Source: an uncultured Oscillospiraceae bacterium
GTDB lineage: Bacteria; Bacillota; Clostridia; Oscillospirales; Ruminococcaceae
Direction: 5' to 3'
Assembly (NCBI GenBank): GCA_900553955.1
Contig: USFO01000027.1
Span: forward strand, 1 to 16,967
DNA: 16,967 bases
The position numbers and the translations under genes are program-made. This document shows, piece after piece, positions 1 through 8,478 of the stretch (position 1 is its first letter; every line of letters starts with the position of its first letter). Below the pieces are notes generated by a model. It worked only from the letters and a program-made list of their open reading frames with translations, was not told where the DNA came from and searched no databases.

Positions 1-794
1 CCGCGGTGGGACTTGCTCTGCTGGGCATAGTTATGTATTTTTTTAATACTCCGGTATTGGATGTGGCGGTGGCGCTGCTTTCCGCCGTTTCGGTGCACGA
101 ATTTGTGCACGCTGCGGGGCTTTCGGAGCACAAGCTGCTGGAAACGGTGTGCCTTATTTTCGGCGTTGCATTTTCAACGATTTACTTCAATATTTTCTCC
201 GGAATAACCTTCCTGGCGGAGCTTATTTTCGCCGGAATTTTGCTGATAATGTTGCTTTTCGGTCACAAGGAGCTTGAGGTGGGCAAAATCGCCTTTGTGT
301 TTATGACCTCATCGCTGATACCGAGGGTATTTTCTATGCTTCTGCTTTACAGAGAATACGGCAAGCCCGTGAGCTATTATCTTGTGGGACTCAGTTTCTG
401 CGTCGCTTGGCTCAACGATATTTTTGCGTATTTCTCCGGCTACTTCTTTGGCAAAAAGAAGCTTTGCCCGGAAATCAGCCCCAAAAAGACGGTGGAGGGT
501 GCCATCGGCGGCGTTGCGGGGGATCTCATTCTCTGCCTCGTGCTTACATACGTCTTTGCTGCGGTGGCAGGTGTGCAGATAAATTGGCTCAGCCTTTGCA
601 TTTTCCTGCCCATTGGCGCTGTGGCAAGCATCTTCGGCGATCTGTGCGCTTCGATAATAAAGCGCCAGTTTGGAATAAAGGATTACGGCAACATTATGCC
701 CGGTCACGGCGGAGTTATGGATCGCTTTGACAGCTGGGCTTTCGTTGCGCCGCTCCTTTATATATGGAATATTTATCTTCCGTTCATAGGATGA
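1..794 (+). CDS. cdsA: Phosphatidate cytidylyltransferase (CDP-diacylglycerol synthase), 5' end cut by window edge
   Basis: This integral membrane enzyme makes CDP-diacylglycerol from phosphatidic acid and CTP, the branch-point precursor of phosphatidylglycerol and related phospholipids. The frame is open to the left edge (first complete codon at 3), so the GTG at 6 is probably internal; only a few N-terminal residues seem missing, since the visible part starts in what looks like the first membrane helix. The remaining ~263 residues are mostly hydrophobic helices. Near the C-terminus the CTP-transferase family signature is intact: SIIKRQFGIKDYG followed by PGHGGVMDRFDS, with the conserved K-R, K-D, H-G-G and D-R-x-D residues. 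It sits upstream of dxr, rseP, ispG and polC, the usual Firmicute neighbourhood, in which uppS normally precedes cdsA (outside this window). A hairpin follows the stop. Confidence 0.95.
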   Translation, partial: AVGLALLGIVMYFFNTPVLDVAVALLSAVSVHEFVHAAGLSEHKLLETVCLIFGVAFSTIYFNIFSGITFLAELIFAGILLIMLLFGHKELEVGKIAFVFMTSSLIPRVFSMLLLYREYGKPVSYYLVGLSFCVAWLNDIFAYFSGYFFGKKKLCPEISPKKTVEGAIGGVAGDLILCLVLTYVFAAVAGVQINWLSLCIFLPIGAVASIFGDLCASIIKRQFGIKDYGNIMPGHGGVMDRFDSWAFVAPLLYIWNIYLPFIG

Positions 795-815
795 ACAAAA
801 AATTTTGATATATTT

Positions 816-847
816 ATTATTGCCGCTTGATTTGCGGCAATAATTTT
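816..847 (+). terminator. Hairpin with short U-run between cdsA and dxr
   Basis: A perfect 11-bp inverted repeat (ATTATTGCCGC at 816-826, GCGGCAATAAT at 834-844) encloses a 7-nt loop and runs into TTT. The stem is half AT and the U-run is short, so it may be a weak terminator, an attenuator or an mRNA-processing/stabilising hairpin inside an otherwise co-directional cluster. No separate promoter for dxr is obvious in the ~25 bp that follow, which argues for partial read-through. Confidence 0.6.
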
Positions 848-871
848 ATATGACGAATGGGGGGATTTGCG

Positions 872-2011
872 GTGAAAAGAATAGCGGTTCTCGGTTCGAC
901 AGGTTCAATCGGTACGCAGACGCTGGATGTTTGCCGCCGCCTTGGATATGAGATAGTCGCGCTTGCGGCGGGCAGCAATGCGGAGCTGCTTGAAAAGCAG
1001 GCGCGGGAGTTTTCTCCGAAGTTAGTTGCCGCGGCGGACGAAAACGCCGCAAGGCGCTTGAGCATCGCACTTTCCGGCACAGGAATAACGGTGCTCGGCG
1101 GTGAGCGCGCCGTGCTCGAAGCAGCGGCGGCGGAGTGCGATATCGTGCTCAACGCAGTAACCGGCATAGCCGGACTGCGCCCAACCATAGCCGCCGTCGA
1201 AGCCGGAAACGATATTGCCCTTGCGAACAAGGAAACCCTTGTAGCAGGAGGCAGGCGCGTTATGGACTATGCCGCAGAGCATGGAGTAAAAATTCTTCCG
1301 GTGGACAGCGAACATTCCGCCATATTTCAGTGCCTTCAGGCAAAGGGTGACTACGCCCGCATAAAAAAGCTGATTTTGACAGCCTCCGGCGGCCCGTTCT
1401 TCGGAAAAACCGCCGCCGAGCTTGAAAATATGCGTCCGGAGGACGCTTTGCGCCATCCCACGTGGAGCATGGGGAAAAAAGTGACCATAGATTCCGCTTC
1501 CATGGCGAACAAGGGACTTGAAATTATAGAAGCCGCACATCTTTTTGGGGTGGAGCAGAATAATATTGATGTGGTAATTCACAGAGAGAGCATAGTCCAT
1601 TCGCTGGTGCAGTTCGCGGACAATTCCGTTCTGGCGCAGCTTGGCGTGCCGGATATGCGAACGCCCATTCAGTATGCGCTGACTTGGCCGGAGCGTGAAA
1701 ACGGTGCTGCGGCGGAGCTTGACCTTGCCGAGGCGGGTGCGCTGCATTTTTACAGGCAGGATGAGGAGGCTTTTCCGTCCACGAACCTTGCGCGCCGAGC
1801 CCTTGCAAAAGGCGGCACGGCGACTGCGGCGTTCAACGCCGCGGATGAAATTGCGGTGGCGGCGTTCCTTAAGGGAAAAATAAAGTTCACGGATATACCG
1901 AGGATAATAGAAAAGACGATTGAAATGGAATTTACAAAGGGAAATTCATTCGACGAGGTATTCTATACCGATTGCGAAGCAAGAAAATTTGCTTCGGAGC
2001 TTGTTAGATAA
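872..2011 (+). CDS. dxr: 1-deoxy-D-xylulose 5-phosphate reductoisomerase
   Basis: Cytosolic enzyme that converts 1-deoxy-D-xylulose 5-phosphate to 2-C-methyl-D-erythritol 4-phosphate with NADPH and a divalent metal, the committed step of the MEP isoprenoid pathway. The GTG at 872 is chosen because a GGGGGGA Shine-Dalgarno lies at 859-865 just upstream and the protein then begins with the family-typical MKRIAVLGSTGSIG; the in-frame ATG at 857 would bury that site. The product has 379 residues, normal for the family. Visible motifs are the NADPH-binding GSTGSIG (residues 8-14), LANKETL (~117-123), the metal-binding PVDSEH (D145, E147), TASGGPF, and the conserved HPTWSMGKKVTIDSASM and HRESIVHS blocks. 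It lies 12 bp before rseP. ispG, a later enzyme of the same pathway, is two genes downstream. Confidence 0.97.
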   Translation: MKRIAVLGSTGSIGTQTLDVCRRLGYEIVALAAGSNAELLEKQAREFSPKLVAAADENAARRLSIALSGTGITVLGGERAVLEAAAAECDIVLNAVTGIAGLRPTIAAVEAGNDIALANKETLVAGGRRVMDYAAEHGVKILPVDSEHSAIFQCLQAKGDYARIKKLILTASGGPFFGKTAAELENMRPEDALRHPTWSMGKKVTIDSASMANKGLEIIEAAHLFGVEQNNIDVVIHRESIVHSLVQFADNSVLAQLGVPDMRTPIQYALTWPERENGAAAELDLAEAGALHFYRQDEEAFPSTNLARRALAKGGTATAAFNAADEIAVAAFLKGKIKFTDIPRIIEKTIEMEFTKGNSFDEVFYTDCEARKFASELVR

Positions 2012-2023
2012 GGGGATTGCATT

Positions 2024-3052
2024 TTGAACATTCTGAGCATTATAATTGCAATTTTATTATTCGGATTTATGATTTTTTTCCACGAGCTTGGGCATTTTTC
2101 CATGGCGAAGTGGGCGGGAGTAAAGGTAAACGAGTTCGCCATAGGCATGGGACCCAGGATACTATCAAAGACGGTGGGGGACACCACCTACGCTCTGCGG
2201 CTTTTCCCCATAGGGGGCTTTGTGGCCATGGAGGGTGAGGATGAGGACAGCGCCGATTCCCGAAGCTTTACCGCCTGCCCGGTGTGGAAAAGAATTATAA
2301 TAACCGCCGCCGGCGGCATTATGAACCTGATTTTGGGACTTATAGTGGTGATTGTTCTCACCTGCGGACAGAGCCTGCTCGGCACTACCACCGTTGCGAA
2401 CTTCACCGAAAATTCCGTTTCGGCGAACTATTTGCAGGTCGGGGACAAAATTACCGCGGTGAATGGTGAATCCGCCGACTGCGACTACGATATAATTTAT
2501 TCGCTTATCCGTGACGGAGACGGCATTGTTTCCATGGATGTTATCCGCGACGGAAAGAAGCTTCATATTGACGACATCAATTTCGATATGGCGGACTACG
2601 GCGGAACGAAAGCCGTTGTGCTCGACTTCGGCGTTTACGGCGAGGAGCCGACCTTCGGCGGAGTGATTTCGTATTCTTTCCGTTGGATGTATTCGCTTAT
2701 CAAGCTTGTATGGCGTTCCCTCGGGGACATCATCAGCGGCAACTTTGCGTTGAACCAGCTTTCCGGTCCCATCGGTGTTACTGAGGCCTTTGCGGAGGCG
2801 GCTTCCTCCGCGAATATCAAGAGTCTGCTGCTCATTCTGGCGCTTATTACGGTGAACCTTGGTGTATTTAACCTTATGCCACTGCCTGCGCTTGACGGCG
2901 GAAGAATATTCTTCATGGTCATCGAATGGATTTTCGGAAAACCCGTAAACCGTAAAGTAGAAGCCGTAATTCACTCCGTGGGAATGGCGCTGTTGCTTGT
3001 TCTGATGGTGATTGTGGCATATAATGATATAGTAAAGCTTGTGGCGAGGTGA
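2024..3052 (+). CDS. rseP: RIP metalloprotease RseP/RasP (site-2 protease)
   Basis: Membrane-embedded zinc protease that cleaves transmembrane substrates such as anti-sigma factors and remnant signal peptides within the bilayer. The product has 342 residues. The zinc-binding HELGH motif is in the first helix (H20, E21, H24), followed by the family block FAIGMGPRI and a loop with FPIGGFVAMEGE. A membrane helix follows (~residues 88-110), then a single PDZ domain (~120-180, with LQVGDKITAVNG), and C-terminal helices with NLMPLPALDGGR, where D291 is the third zinc ligand. The start is TTG at 2024, supported by AAGGGGA at 2010-2016; later ATGs would remove the catalytic helix. The stop overlaps the region before ispG, implying translational coupling. 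One PDZ domain fits the Gram-positive form rather than the two-PDZ E. coli form. Confidence 0.96.
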   Translation: MNILSIIIAILLFGFMIFFHELGHFSMAKWAGVKVNEFAIGMGPRILSKTVGDTTYALRLFPIGGFVAMEGEDEDSADSRSFTACPVWKRIIITAAGGIMNLILGLIVVIVLTCGQSLLGTTTVANFTENSVSANYLQVGDKITAVNGESADCDYDIIYSLIRDGDGIVSMDVIRDGKKLHIDDINFDMADYGGTKAVVLDFGVYGEEPTFGGVISYSFRWMYSLIKLVWRSLGDIISGNFALNQLSGPIGVTEAFAEAASSANIKSLLLILALITVNLGVFNLMPLPALDGGRIFFMVIEWIFGKPVNRKVEAVIHSVGMALLLVLMVIVAYNDIVKLVAR

Positions 3053-3057
3053 CATAC

Positions 3058-4095
3058 TTGGCAAAGGAAGTTAAAATCGGAAACATTGCCATCGGCGGGA
3101 ATAACCCGGTGGCAATTCAGTCAATGATAAGCGTTCCATCGACAGATATTGAGGGCAGCGTGCGCCAGGCAAAGGAGCTTGAGTATGCGGGCTGCGAAAT
3201 TCTGCGCGCCGCGATTCCTGATATGGCGGCGGTGGAGCTTATCCCCGCGATAAAAGATGCCATAAGCATCCCGCTTGTGGCGGATATTCACTTTGATTAC
3301 AAACTTGCGCTTGCCGCAGTGGAAGCAGGAGTTGACAAAATCCGCATAAATCCGGGTAATATCGGCTCGGAGGACAGAGTTCGCAAGGTGGTGGAGGCCT
3401 GCGGCAATGCGGGAGTTGCCATTCGCGTGGGAGTGAACGGCGGTTCCCTCGATAAGCGCTTGCTCGAAAAATACGGTGCGCCCACGGCAGATGCTCTGGC
3501 GGAAAGCGCCATGGAGCATGTTGCGCTGCTTGAAAAATACGGCTTCACCGACACGGTGATTTCCATAAAATCCAGCAGCGTAAAGACAATGATAAACGCC
3601 TGCCGCCTTGTGGCGCAGCACTGCGACTACCCGCTGCACCTCGGTGTGACGGAAGCGGGAACCGAGCGCATGGGAATAATCAAAAACGCCATAGGCATAG
3701 GCTCGCTTTTGGTGGACGGAATCGGTTCCACTGTGCGCGTGACTCTCACCGCCGACCCCGTGCGGGAGATTTACGCCGCGAAAGATATTCTGAAAGCGGC
3801 GGGAGTGCGCCATTTCGGTGTGAACATTGTTGCCTGTCCGACCTGCGGCAGAACGAGAATTGACCTTATAAAGCTTGCACAATCGGTGGAAGACGCCCTT
3901 GCAGGCTGCGATAAAGACATAACCGTTGCCGTGATGGGCTGCGCCGTGAACGGTCCGGGCGAAGCCCGCGAAGCGGATATAGGCGTTGCCGGCGGAGACA
4001 AATGCGGACTTATTTTTAAGAAAGGCGAGATTCTTCGCAAGGTTCCGGAGGAGGAAATCCTTCCGGCGCTGCTCGAGGAAATTGAACGGATTTAA
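3058..4095 (+). CDS. ispG: 4-hydroxy-3-methylbut-2-enyl diphosphate synthase (flavodoxin)
   Basis: 4Fe-4S enzyme that reductively opens 2-C-methyl-D-erythritol 2,4-cyclodiphosphate to HMBPP, the penultimate MEP-pathway step, using electrons from flavodoxin or ferredoxin. The N-terminal TIM-barrel includes VKIGNIAIGGNNPVAIQSM, VADIHFDYKLAL and DKIRINPGNIG. The C-terminal cluster domain has CPTCGRTRIDL (C260, C263) and MGCAVNGPGEA (C295, E302), the three cysteines and one glutamate expected to hold the cluster. About 345 residues is normal for the short bacterial form. Two starts are possible: GTG at 3049, overlapping the rseP stop by 4 bp but with no Shine-Dalgarno, and TTG at 3058 with GAGGTG at 3045-3050. 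The second is preferred. polC begins 3 bp after the stop. Confidence 0.96.
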   Translation: MAKEVKIGNIAIGGNNPVAIQSMISVPSTDIEGSVRQAKELEYAGCEILRAAIPDMAAVELIPAIKDAISIPLVADIHFDYKLALAAVEAGVDKIRINPGNIGSEDRVRKVVEACGNAGVAIRVGVNGGSLDKRLLEKYGAPTADALAESAMEHVALLEKYGFTDTVISIKSSSVKTMINACRLVAQHCDYPLHLGVTEAGTERMGIIKNAIGIGSLLVDGIGSTVRVTLTADPVREIYAAKDILKAAGVRHFGVNIVACPTCGRTRIDLIKLAQSVEDALAGCDKDITVAVMGCAVNGPGEAREADIGVAGGDKCGLIFKKGEILRKVPEEEILPALLEEIERI

Positions 4096-4098
4096 GGA

Positions 4099-7000
4099 AT
4101 GGGGAAAACAGTCGCGGAGGTTTTCGGCACAGAAAAAAGCTCTGCGCTTGCAGCGGCGGAAATTTTCGCCATGCGCATAGATATGGAAAACCGCACTGTG
4201 GAAGCAAAAATTGCTCCTGCAAAAACGATACATAAAAGCGAGATATATACGCTGCAAAGCAAAATCTGCGAAAAGCTGGGCATACAAAATGTCCGGCTTG
4301 TTCCTGTTTACAGTCCTTCACTGCTTGGCGATGATTATTTCGGCGACATAGCCGCCGAAGCGGCGCGCCGCGGCGTGCCGGTAAACGGCTTTTTCAATGG
4401 GTGCAGCACACACTTTGGCGATGGCAAGCTCGAAATCGAGCTTGCGCACGGTGGTGTGGACATTCTTCTGCGGGAACGCTGCGACAAAGTCATGCAGCAG
4501 ATAATCCGAGAAGAATTCGGCACCGAGGTAAAGGTCGTTTTCTCCGGCGTAACGGAGGTTGACATGGAAATAATAAAAGCTCAGGCGCCGCCGATAACGC
4601 GGAGTTATTCACCTCCGGAGCAGCATTATGCTTCGTCTGCAGTGGCTTACGCACCGCCGCCGATGAATTACGCACCGTCGCCAAATTATACGCCGTCTGC
4701 GGCGGGATATGCCGCCGCAAATGGCGCTCCTGCCGGACTTGACCTCACAGGGCTGCCGCTTGACGCTTCGGAGATGAAAACCCTGCTCGGAAAGCCGATA
4801 AAGCAGCGCCCGATGCGCCTTTGCGATGTCGGCGCACAAAGCGGAAGAGTGGTTGTGTGGGGCGATATTTTTTCCTTTGAAACGAAAGAGACCCGGGACG
4901 GCGAAAGTGTTATCATAACTATGATGATAACCGACCTTACCGGTTCGAATACTATCAAAATTATAACTAAAAAGAAAAATGCAGACAACATTTCTGCGCT
5001 TAAAACGGGAATGACTATTTTGGTGCAGGGTGACGCCGCATTTGATAAATACACCCATGATATTGCTATCCGTGCGCGGGACATCTGCAAAATAAAGCGC
5101 CTTCACCGCACCGACGACGAACCGGAAAAGCGTTTTGAACTGCATATGCATACCAATATGTCTCAGATGGACGGCATAACGCCCGGTGACAAGCTCGTTC
5201 GGCGCGCATATGAATGGGGGCACAGGGGAATTGCCGTTACCGACCACGGCGTTGTTCAGGGCTTCCCTGATGTAATGAACGCCGTTGCGGCGCTCAAGGA
5301 CGACAATTTCAAGGCGGTTTACGGCATGGAGGCCTACTACGTTGACGACACGGTAAAAGCCGTGTTCGGTGCAGGCGACGTGTCCTTTGACGGTGAGATT
5401 ATTGCCTTCGACCTTGAAACCACCGGACTTTCCGCGGCTATCGACCGCATTACGGAAATCGGCGCCGTGCGAATAGTCGGGGGCGAGCTGAAGGACGAAT
5501 TCTGCACCTTCGTAAACCCGAAAAAGCATATTCCGGAGCGTGTTACAGAGCTTACCGGAATAGACGATTCCATGGTTGCGGACGCACCGAGTGAGGAGGA
5601 GGCTTTGCGCGCCTTCTATGAGTTCTGCGGCAACGCAAAATTCCTTGTGGCACACAATGCGGGCTTTGATACAAGCTTCCTCAAGGCGGCGAACAAGCGC
5701 CTTGGGTGGGATTTTACATACGAATACGCTGATACTGTTGCAATGGCGCGCTCTATGTATCCCGATCTTAAAAACCACAAGCTTGATACCGTAGGCAACT
5801 ATTTGAAGCTTGCCCCATTCAACCACCACCGCGCCTGCGATGATGCGAGAGAACTTGCGCTTATCCTCGTGCGAATGACAGAGGAGCTTCGGAAGCGGCA
5901 TAATATTGATAACTTCAACGAAATAAACGACTTTCTTCGGGGAGCAGACCCGCGAAAGCTGCCCATGTATCACCAGATAATTCTGGCGAAAACTCAGCGG
6001 GGACTTAAAAACCTGTACGAGCTTGTTTCAAAGGGCAATGTGGATTATTTCCGCAAGCGCCCGCGCGTTCCCAAAAGCTTGCTGATAAAATACAGAGAGG
6101 GGCTTATTATCGGCTCCGCCTGCGAAGCCGGAGAGCTTTATACCGCCGTCAGAGAGGGTAAGCCCCATGACGAGCTTGTGGAAATCGCAAGCTTTTACGA
6201 CTACCTCGAAATTCAGCCCCTTGGCAACAACGCCTATCTTCTTCGGGAGGGAAAGGCGGAAAATGAGGAGCAGCTTCGGGATTGGAACCGCCAGATTGTG
6301 CAGCTTGGTGAAGAACTGGGCATTCCGGTCGCCGCCACCGGCGATGTGCATTTCCTCGACCCGGAGGATGCCGCCTACCGTAGGATAATTCAGAATGCTC
6401 AGGGCTACGGAGATGCGGATAATCAGGCTCCGCTCTATTTCAAGACGACAAGGGAGATGCTTGACGAATTTGCCTACCTCGGCGAAGAAAAGGCGCGTGA
6501 AGTTGTTATCACCGTACCAAATCATATTGCGGATATGTGCGATGTGCTAAAGCCCATACTTGACGGAACATACACGCCGTATATTGAGGGCGCGGAGGAG
6601 GATTTGCAAAGCCGCTGCTGGAAGCGAGCCAACGAAATGTATAACGAAGATGGCGTTGGCATTCACGAAATCGTGCAAAAGCGCCTGAGCCGCGAGCTGG
6701 ATTCCATTATAAAGCACGGCTACGCCGTTTTGTACGTTATCGCACAGAAGCTTGTTACCAAATCCAACGAGGACGGCTATCAAGTCGGCTCGCGTGGTTC
6801 CGTCGGCTCATCCTTCGTTGCGACCATGAGCGGAATTTCCGAGGTAAACCCGCTTCCGCCGCACTACCGCTGCCCGAACTGCCGTCATACCGAATTTGTG
6901 ACTGACGGCTCGGTGGGCTCCGGTTTTGACCTTCCGCCGAAAAATTGCCCGAAATGCGGCGCGGATATGAAGCGAGACGGTCACGACATTCCGTTTGAAA

Positions 7001-8463
7001 CCTTCCTTGGCTTCCATGGCGACAAAGCACCTGATATCGACCTCAACTTCTCCGGCGAGTATCAGTTTTATGCCCACCGTTATACGGAGGAGCTGTTTGG
7101 CAAGGACCACGTTTTCAAAGCCGGTACAATCGGTGCCGTTGCAGAGAAAACCGGCTATGGCTATGTAAAAAAGTACTGCGAGGAGCGGAATATAACATTT
7201 AATAAAGCGGAGGAAGCACGGCTTGCCATGGGCTGCACCGGCGTAAAACGCACTACGGGTCAGCACCCCGGCGGCATGGTTGTTATCCCCGCAAAATACG
7301 ATATAACGGATTTTTGCCCCATGCAGCATCCTGCGGACGACGCCGAATCCGATATGCTCACGACGCATTTCGACTTTCACGCGCTGCATGATACGATTTT
7401 AAAGCTTGACGAACTCGGGCACGATGTTCCGACGCTTTATAAGTATCTTGAGGACATGACAGGGCTTAAAACCACAGATATTCCAATGAGTGACGAAAAG
7501 GTTTACAGCCTGTTCCAGTCACCGGCGGCACTTGGCGTAACGGCGGAAGATATTGACTGCCCCACTGGCAGCCTTGCCATTCCGGAAATGGGCACGAATT
7601 TCGTAAAGGGAATGCTGCTTGACGCAAACCCGAAACATTTTGCGGAACTGATACAAATTTCCGGACTTTCTCACGGTACCGACGTTTGGCTTGGCAATGC
7701 TCAGGAGCTTATCAAAAACGGCACCTGCACCATCGCGAACGTAATCGGAACCCGTGACAGCATTATGACCGACCTTATCCGCTATGGCCTTGACCCGAGC
7801 ATGGCGTTCAAGATTATGGAGATAACCCGTAAGGGTAAGGCGACGAAGCTGCTTACCGATGAGCACAAGGCGGCAATGAAGGAGCACGGCGTGCCGGATT
7901 GGTACCTGCAAAGCTGTCTTAAAATCAAGTATATGTTTCCGAAAGCGCACGCCGCCGCGTATGTCATCGGCGCAATCCGCCTCGCATATTACAAGGTTTA
8001 CTATCCGCTCGAATTTTATGCGGCGATGTTTACCGTGCGCGGCGACGACCTTGACGGCGGCATAGCCGCGCAGGGCAGGGAAGCTGTCAAGCAGCGCATA
8101 AAGGAAATGCACGCCATGGAGAGTATGAATAAGGGCGAAGAAGATCAGCTTACCATGCTGGAAATCACTAACGAAATGCTTGCCCGCGGCTATGAATTTT
8201 TGCCGGTGGATCTTTATCACTCCACGGCGAAAACCTATGTGCCGGAAAACGGAAAGCTGCGCCTGCCATTTGTATCGCTGAAGGGACTGGGCGAAAACGC
8301 CGCAAAGCAGCTTGAAGAAGCGGGCAAAAAGGGAGAATATCTCTCCGTGGACGATGTTTCGCTCCGGGCGGGAGTCGGCTCCGGAGTTATTGACATTCTG
8401 CGGACGAACGGCGTGCTCAAGGGCTTGCCGCAAACAAGGCAGGTAAGCTTTTTTGAAATGTAA
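4099..8463 (+). CDS. polC: DNA polymerase III alpha subunit, Gram-positive type PolC
   Basis: Replicative DNA polymerase of Firmicutes with built-in 3'-5' proofreading. The 1454 residues match the usual ~1,440. Domain order: N-terminal domain (1-~160); a Tyr/Pro/Ala-rich linker (~163-216); OB fold (~250-338, with GRVVVWGDIF and MITDLTGSNTIKI); first part of the PHP domain (from ~345, ELHMHTNMSQMDG and VTDHG); an inserted DEDDh exonuclease (~430-600, DLETTGL with D438/E440, AHNAGFD, HHRACDDA); the rest of PHP; then the polymerase core with VGSRGSVGSSF, a four-cysteine zinc site (C925, C928, C950, C953) and the catalytic PDIDLNFSGEY (D979, D981). The ATG at 4099 is 3 bp past the ispG stop; the AAGGA before it is too close to be ideal, so translational coupling to ispG is likely. 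No frameshift or lost catalytic residue is seen. Confidence 0.98.
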   Translation: MGKTVAEVFGTEKSSALAAAEIFAMRIDMENRTVEAKIAPAKTIHKSEIYTLQSKICEKLGIQNVRLVPVYSPSLLGDDYFGDIAAEAARRGVPVNGFFNGCSTHFGDGKLEIELAHGGVDILLRERCDKVMQQIIREEFGTEVKVVFSGVTEVDMEIIKAQAPPITRSYSPPEQHYASSAVAYAPPPMNYAPSPNYTPSAAGYAAANGAPAGLDLTGLPLDASEMKTLLGKPIKQRPMRLCDVGAQSGRVVVWGDIFSFETKETRDGESVIITMMITDLTGSNTIKIITKKKNADNISALKTGMTILVQGDAAFDKYTHDIAIRARDICKIKRLHRTDDEPEKRFELHMHTNMSQMDGITPGDKLVRRAYEWGHRGIAVTDHGVVQGFPDVMNAVAALKDDNFKAVYGMEAYYVDDTVKAVFGAGDVSFDGEIIAFDLETTGLSAAIDRITEIGAVRIVGGELKDEFCTFVNPKKHIPERVTELTGIDDSMVADAPSEEEALRAFYEFCGNAKFLVAHNAGFDTSFLKAANKRLGWDFTYEYADTVAMARSMYPDLKNHKLDTVGNYLKLAPFNHHRACDDARELALILVRMTEELRKRHNIDNFNEINDFLRGADPRKLPMYHQIILAKTQRGLKNLYELVSKGNVDYFRKRPRVPKSLLIKYREGLIIGSACEAGELYTAVREGKPHDELVEIASFYDYLEIQPLGNNAYLLREGKAENEEQLRDWNRQIVQLGEELGIPVAATGDVHFLDPEDAAYRRIIQNAQGYGDADNQAPLYFKTTREMLDEFAYLGEEKAREVVITVPNHIADMCDVLKPILDGTYTPYIEGAEEDLQSRCWKRANEMYNEDGVGIHEIVQKRLSRELDSIIKHGYAVLYVIAQKLVTKSNEDGYQVGSRGSVGSSFVATMSGISEVNPLPPHYRCPNCRHTEFVTDGSVGSGFDLPPKNCPKCGADMKRDGHDIPFETFLGFHGDKAPDIDLNFSGEYQFYAHRYTEELFGKDHVFKAGTIGAVAEKTGYGYVKKYCEERNITFNKAEEARLAMGCTGVKRTTGQHPGGMVVIPAKYDITDFCPMQHPADDAESDMLTTHFDFHALHDTILKLDELGHDVPTLYKYLEDMTGLKTTDIPMSDEKVYSLFQSPAALGVTAEDIDCPTGSLAIPEMGTNFVKGMLLDANPKHFAELIQISGLSHGTDVWLGNAQELIKNGTCTIANVIGTRDSIMTDLIRYGLDPSMAFKIMEITRKGKATKLLTDEHKAAMKEHGVPDWYLQSCLKIKYMFPKAHAAAYVIGAIRLAYYKVYYPLEFYAAMFTVRGDDLDGGIAAQGREAVKQRIKEMHAMESMNKGEEDQLTMLEITNEMLARGYEFLPVDLYHSTAKTYVPENGKLRLPFVSLKGLGENAAKQLEEAGKKGEYLSVDDVSLRAGVGSGVIDILRTNGVLKGLPQTRQVSFFEM

Positions 8464-8478
8464 ACGGAGGATTTTTCT

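Noticed and set aside
309..707. Long antisense ORFs opposite cdsA, dxr, rseP, ispG, polC, DUF512, der and plsY
   Set aside because: These are frame shadows of strongly conserved + strand genes, with no ribosome sites and Arg/His/Cys-rich translations.
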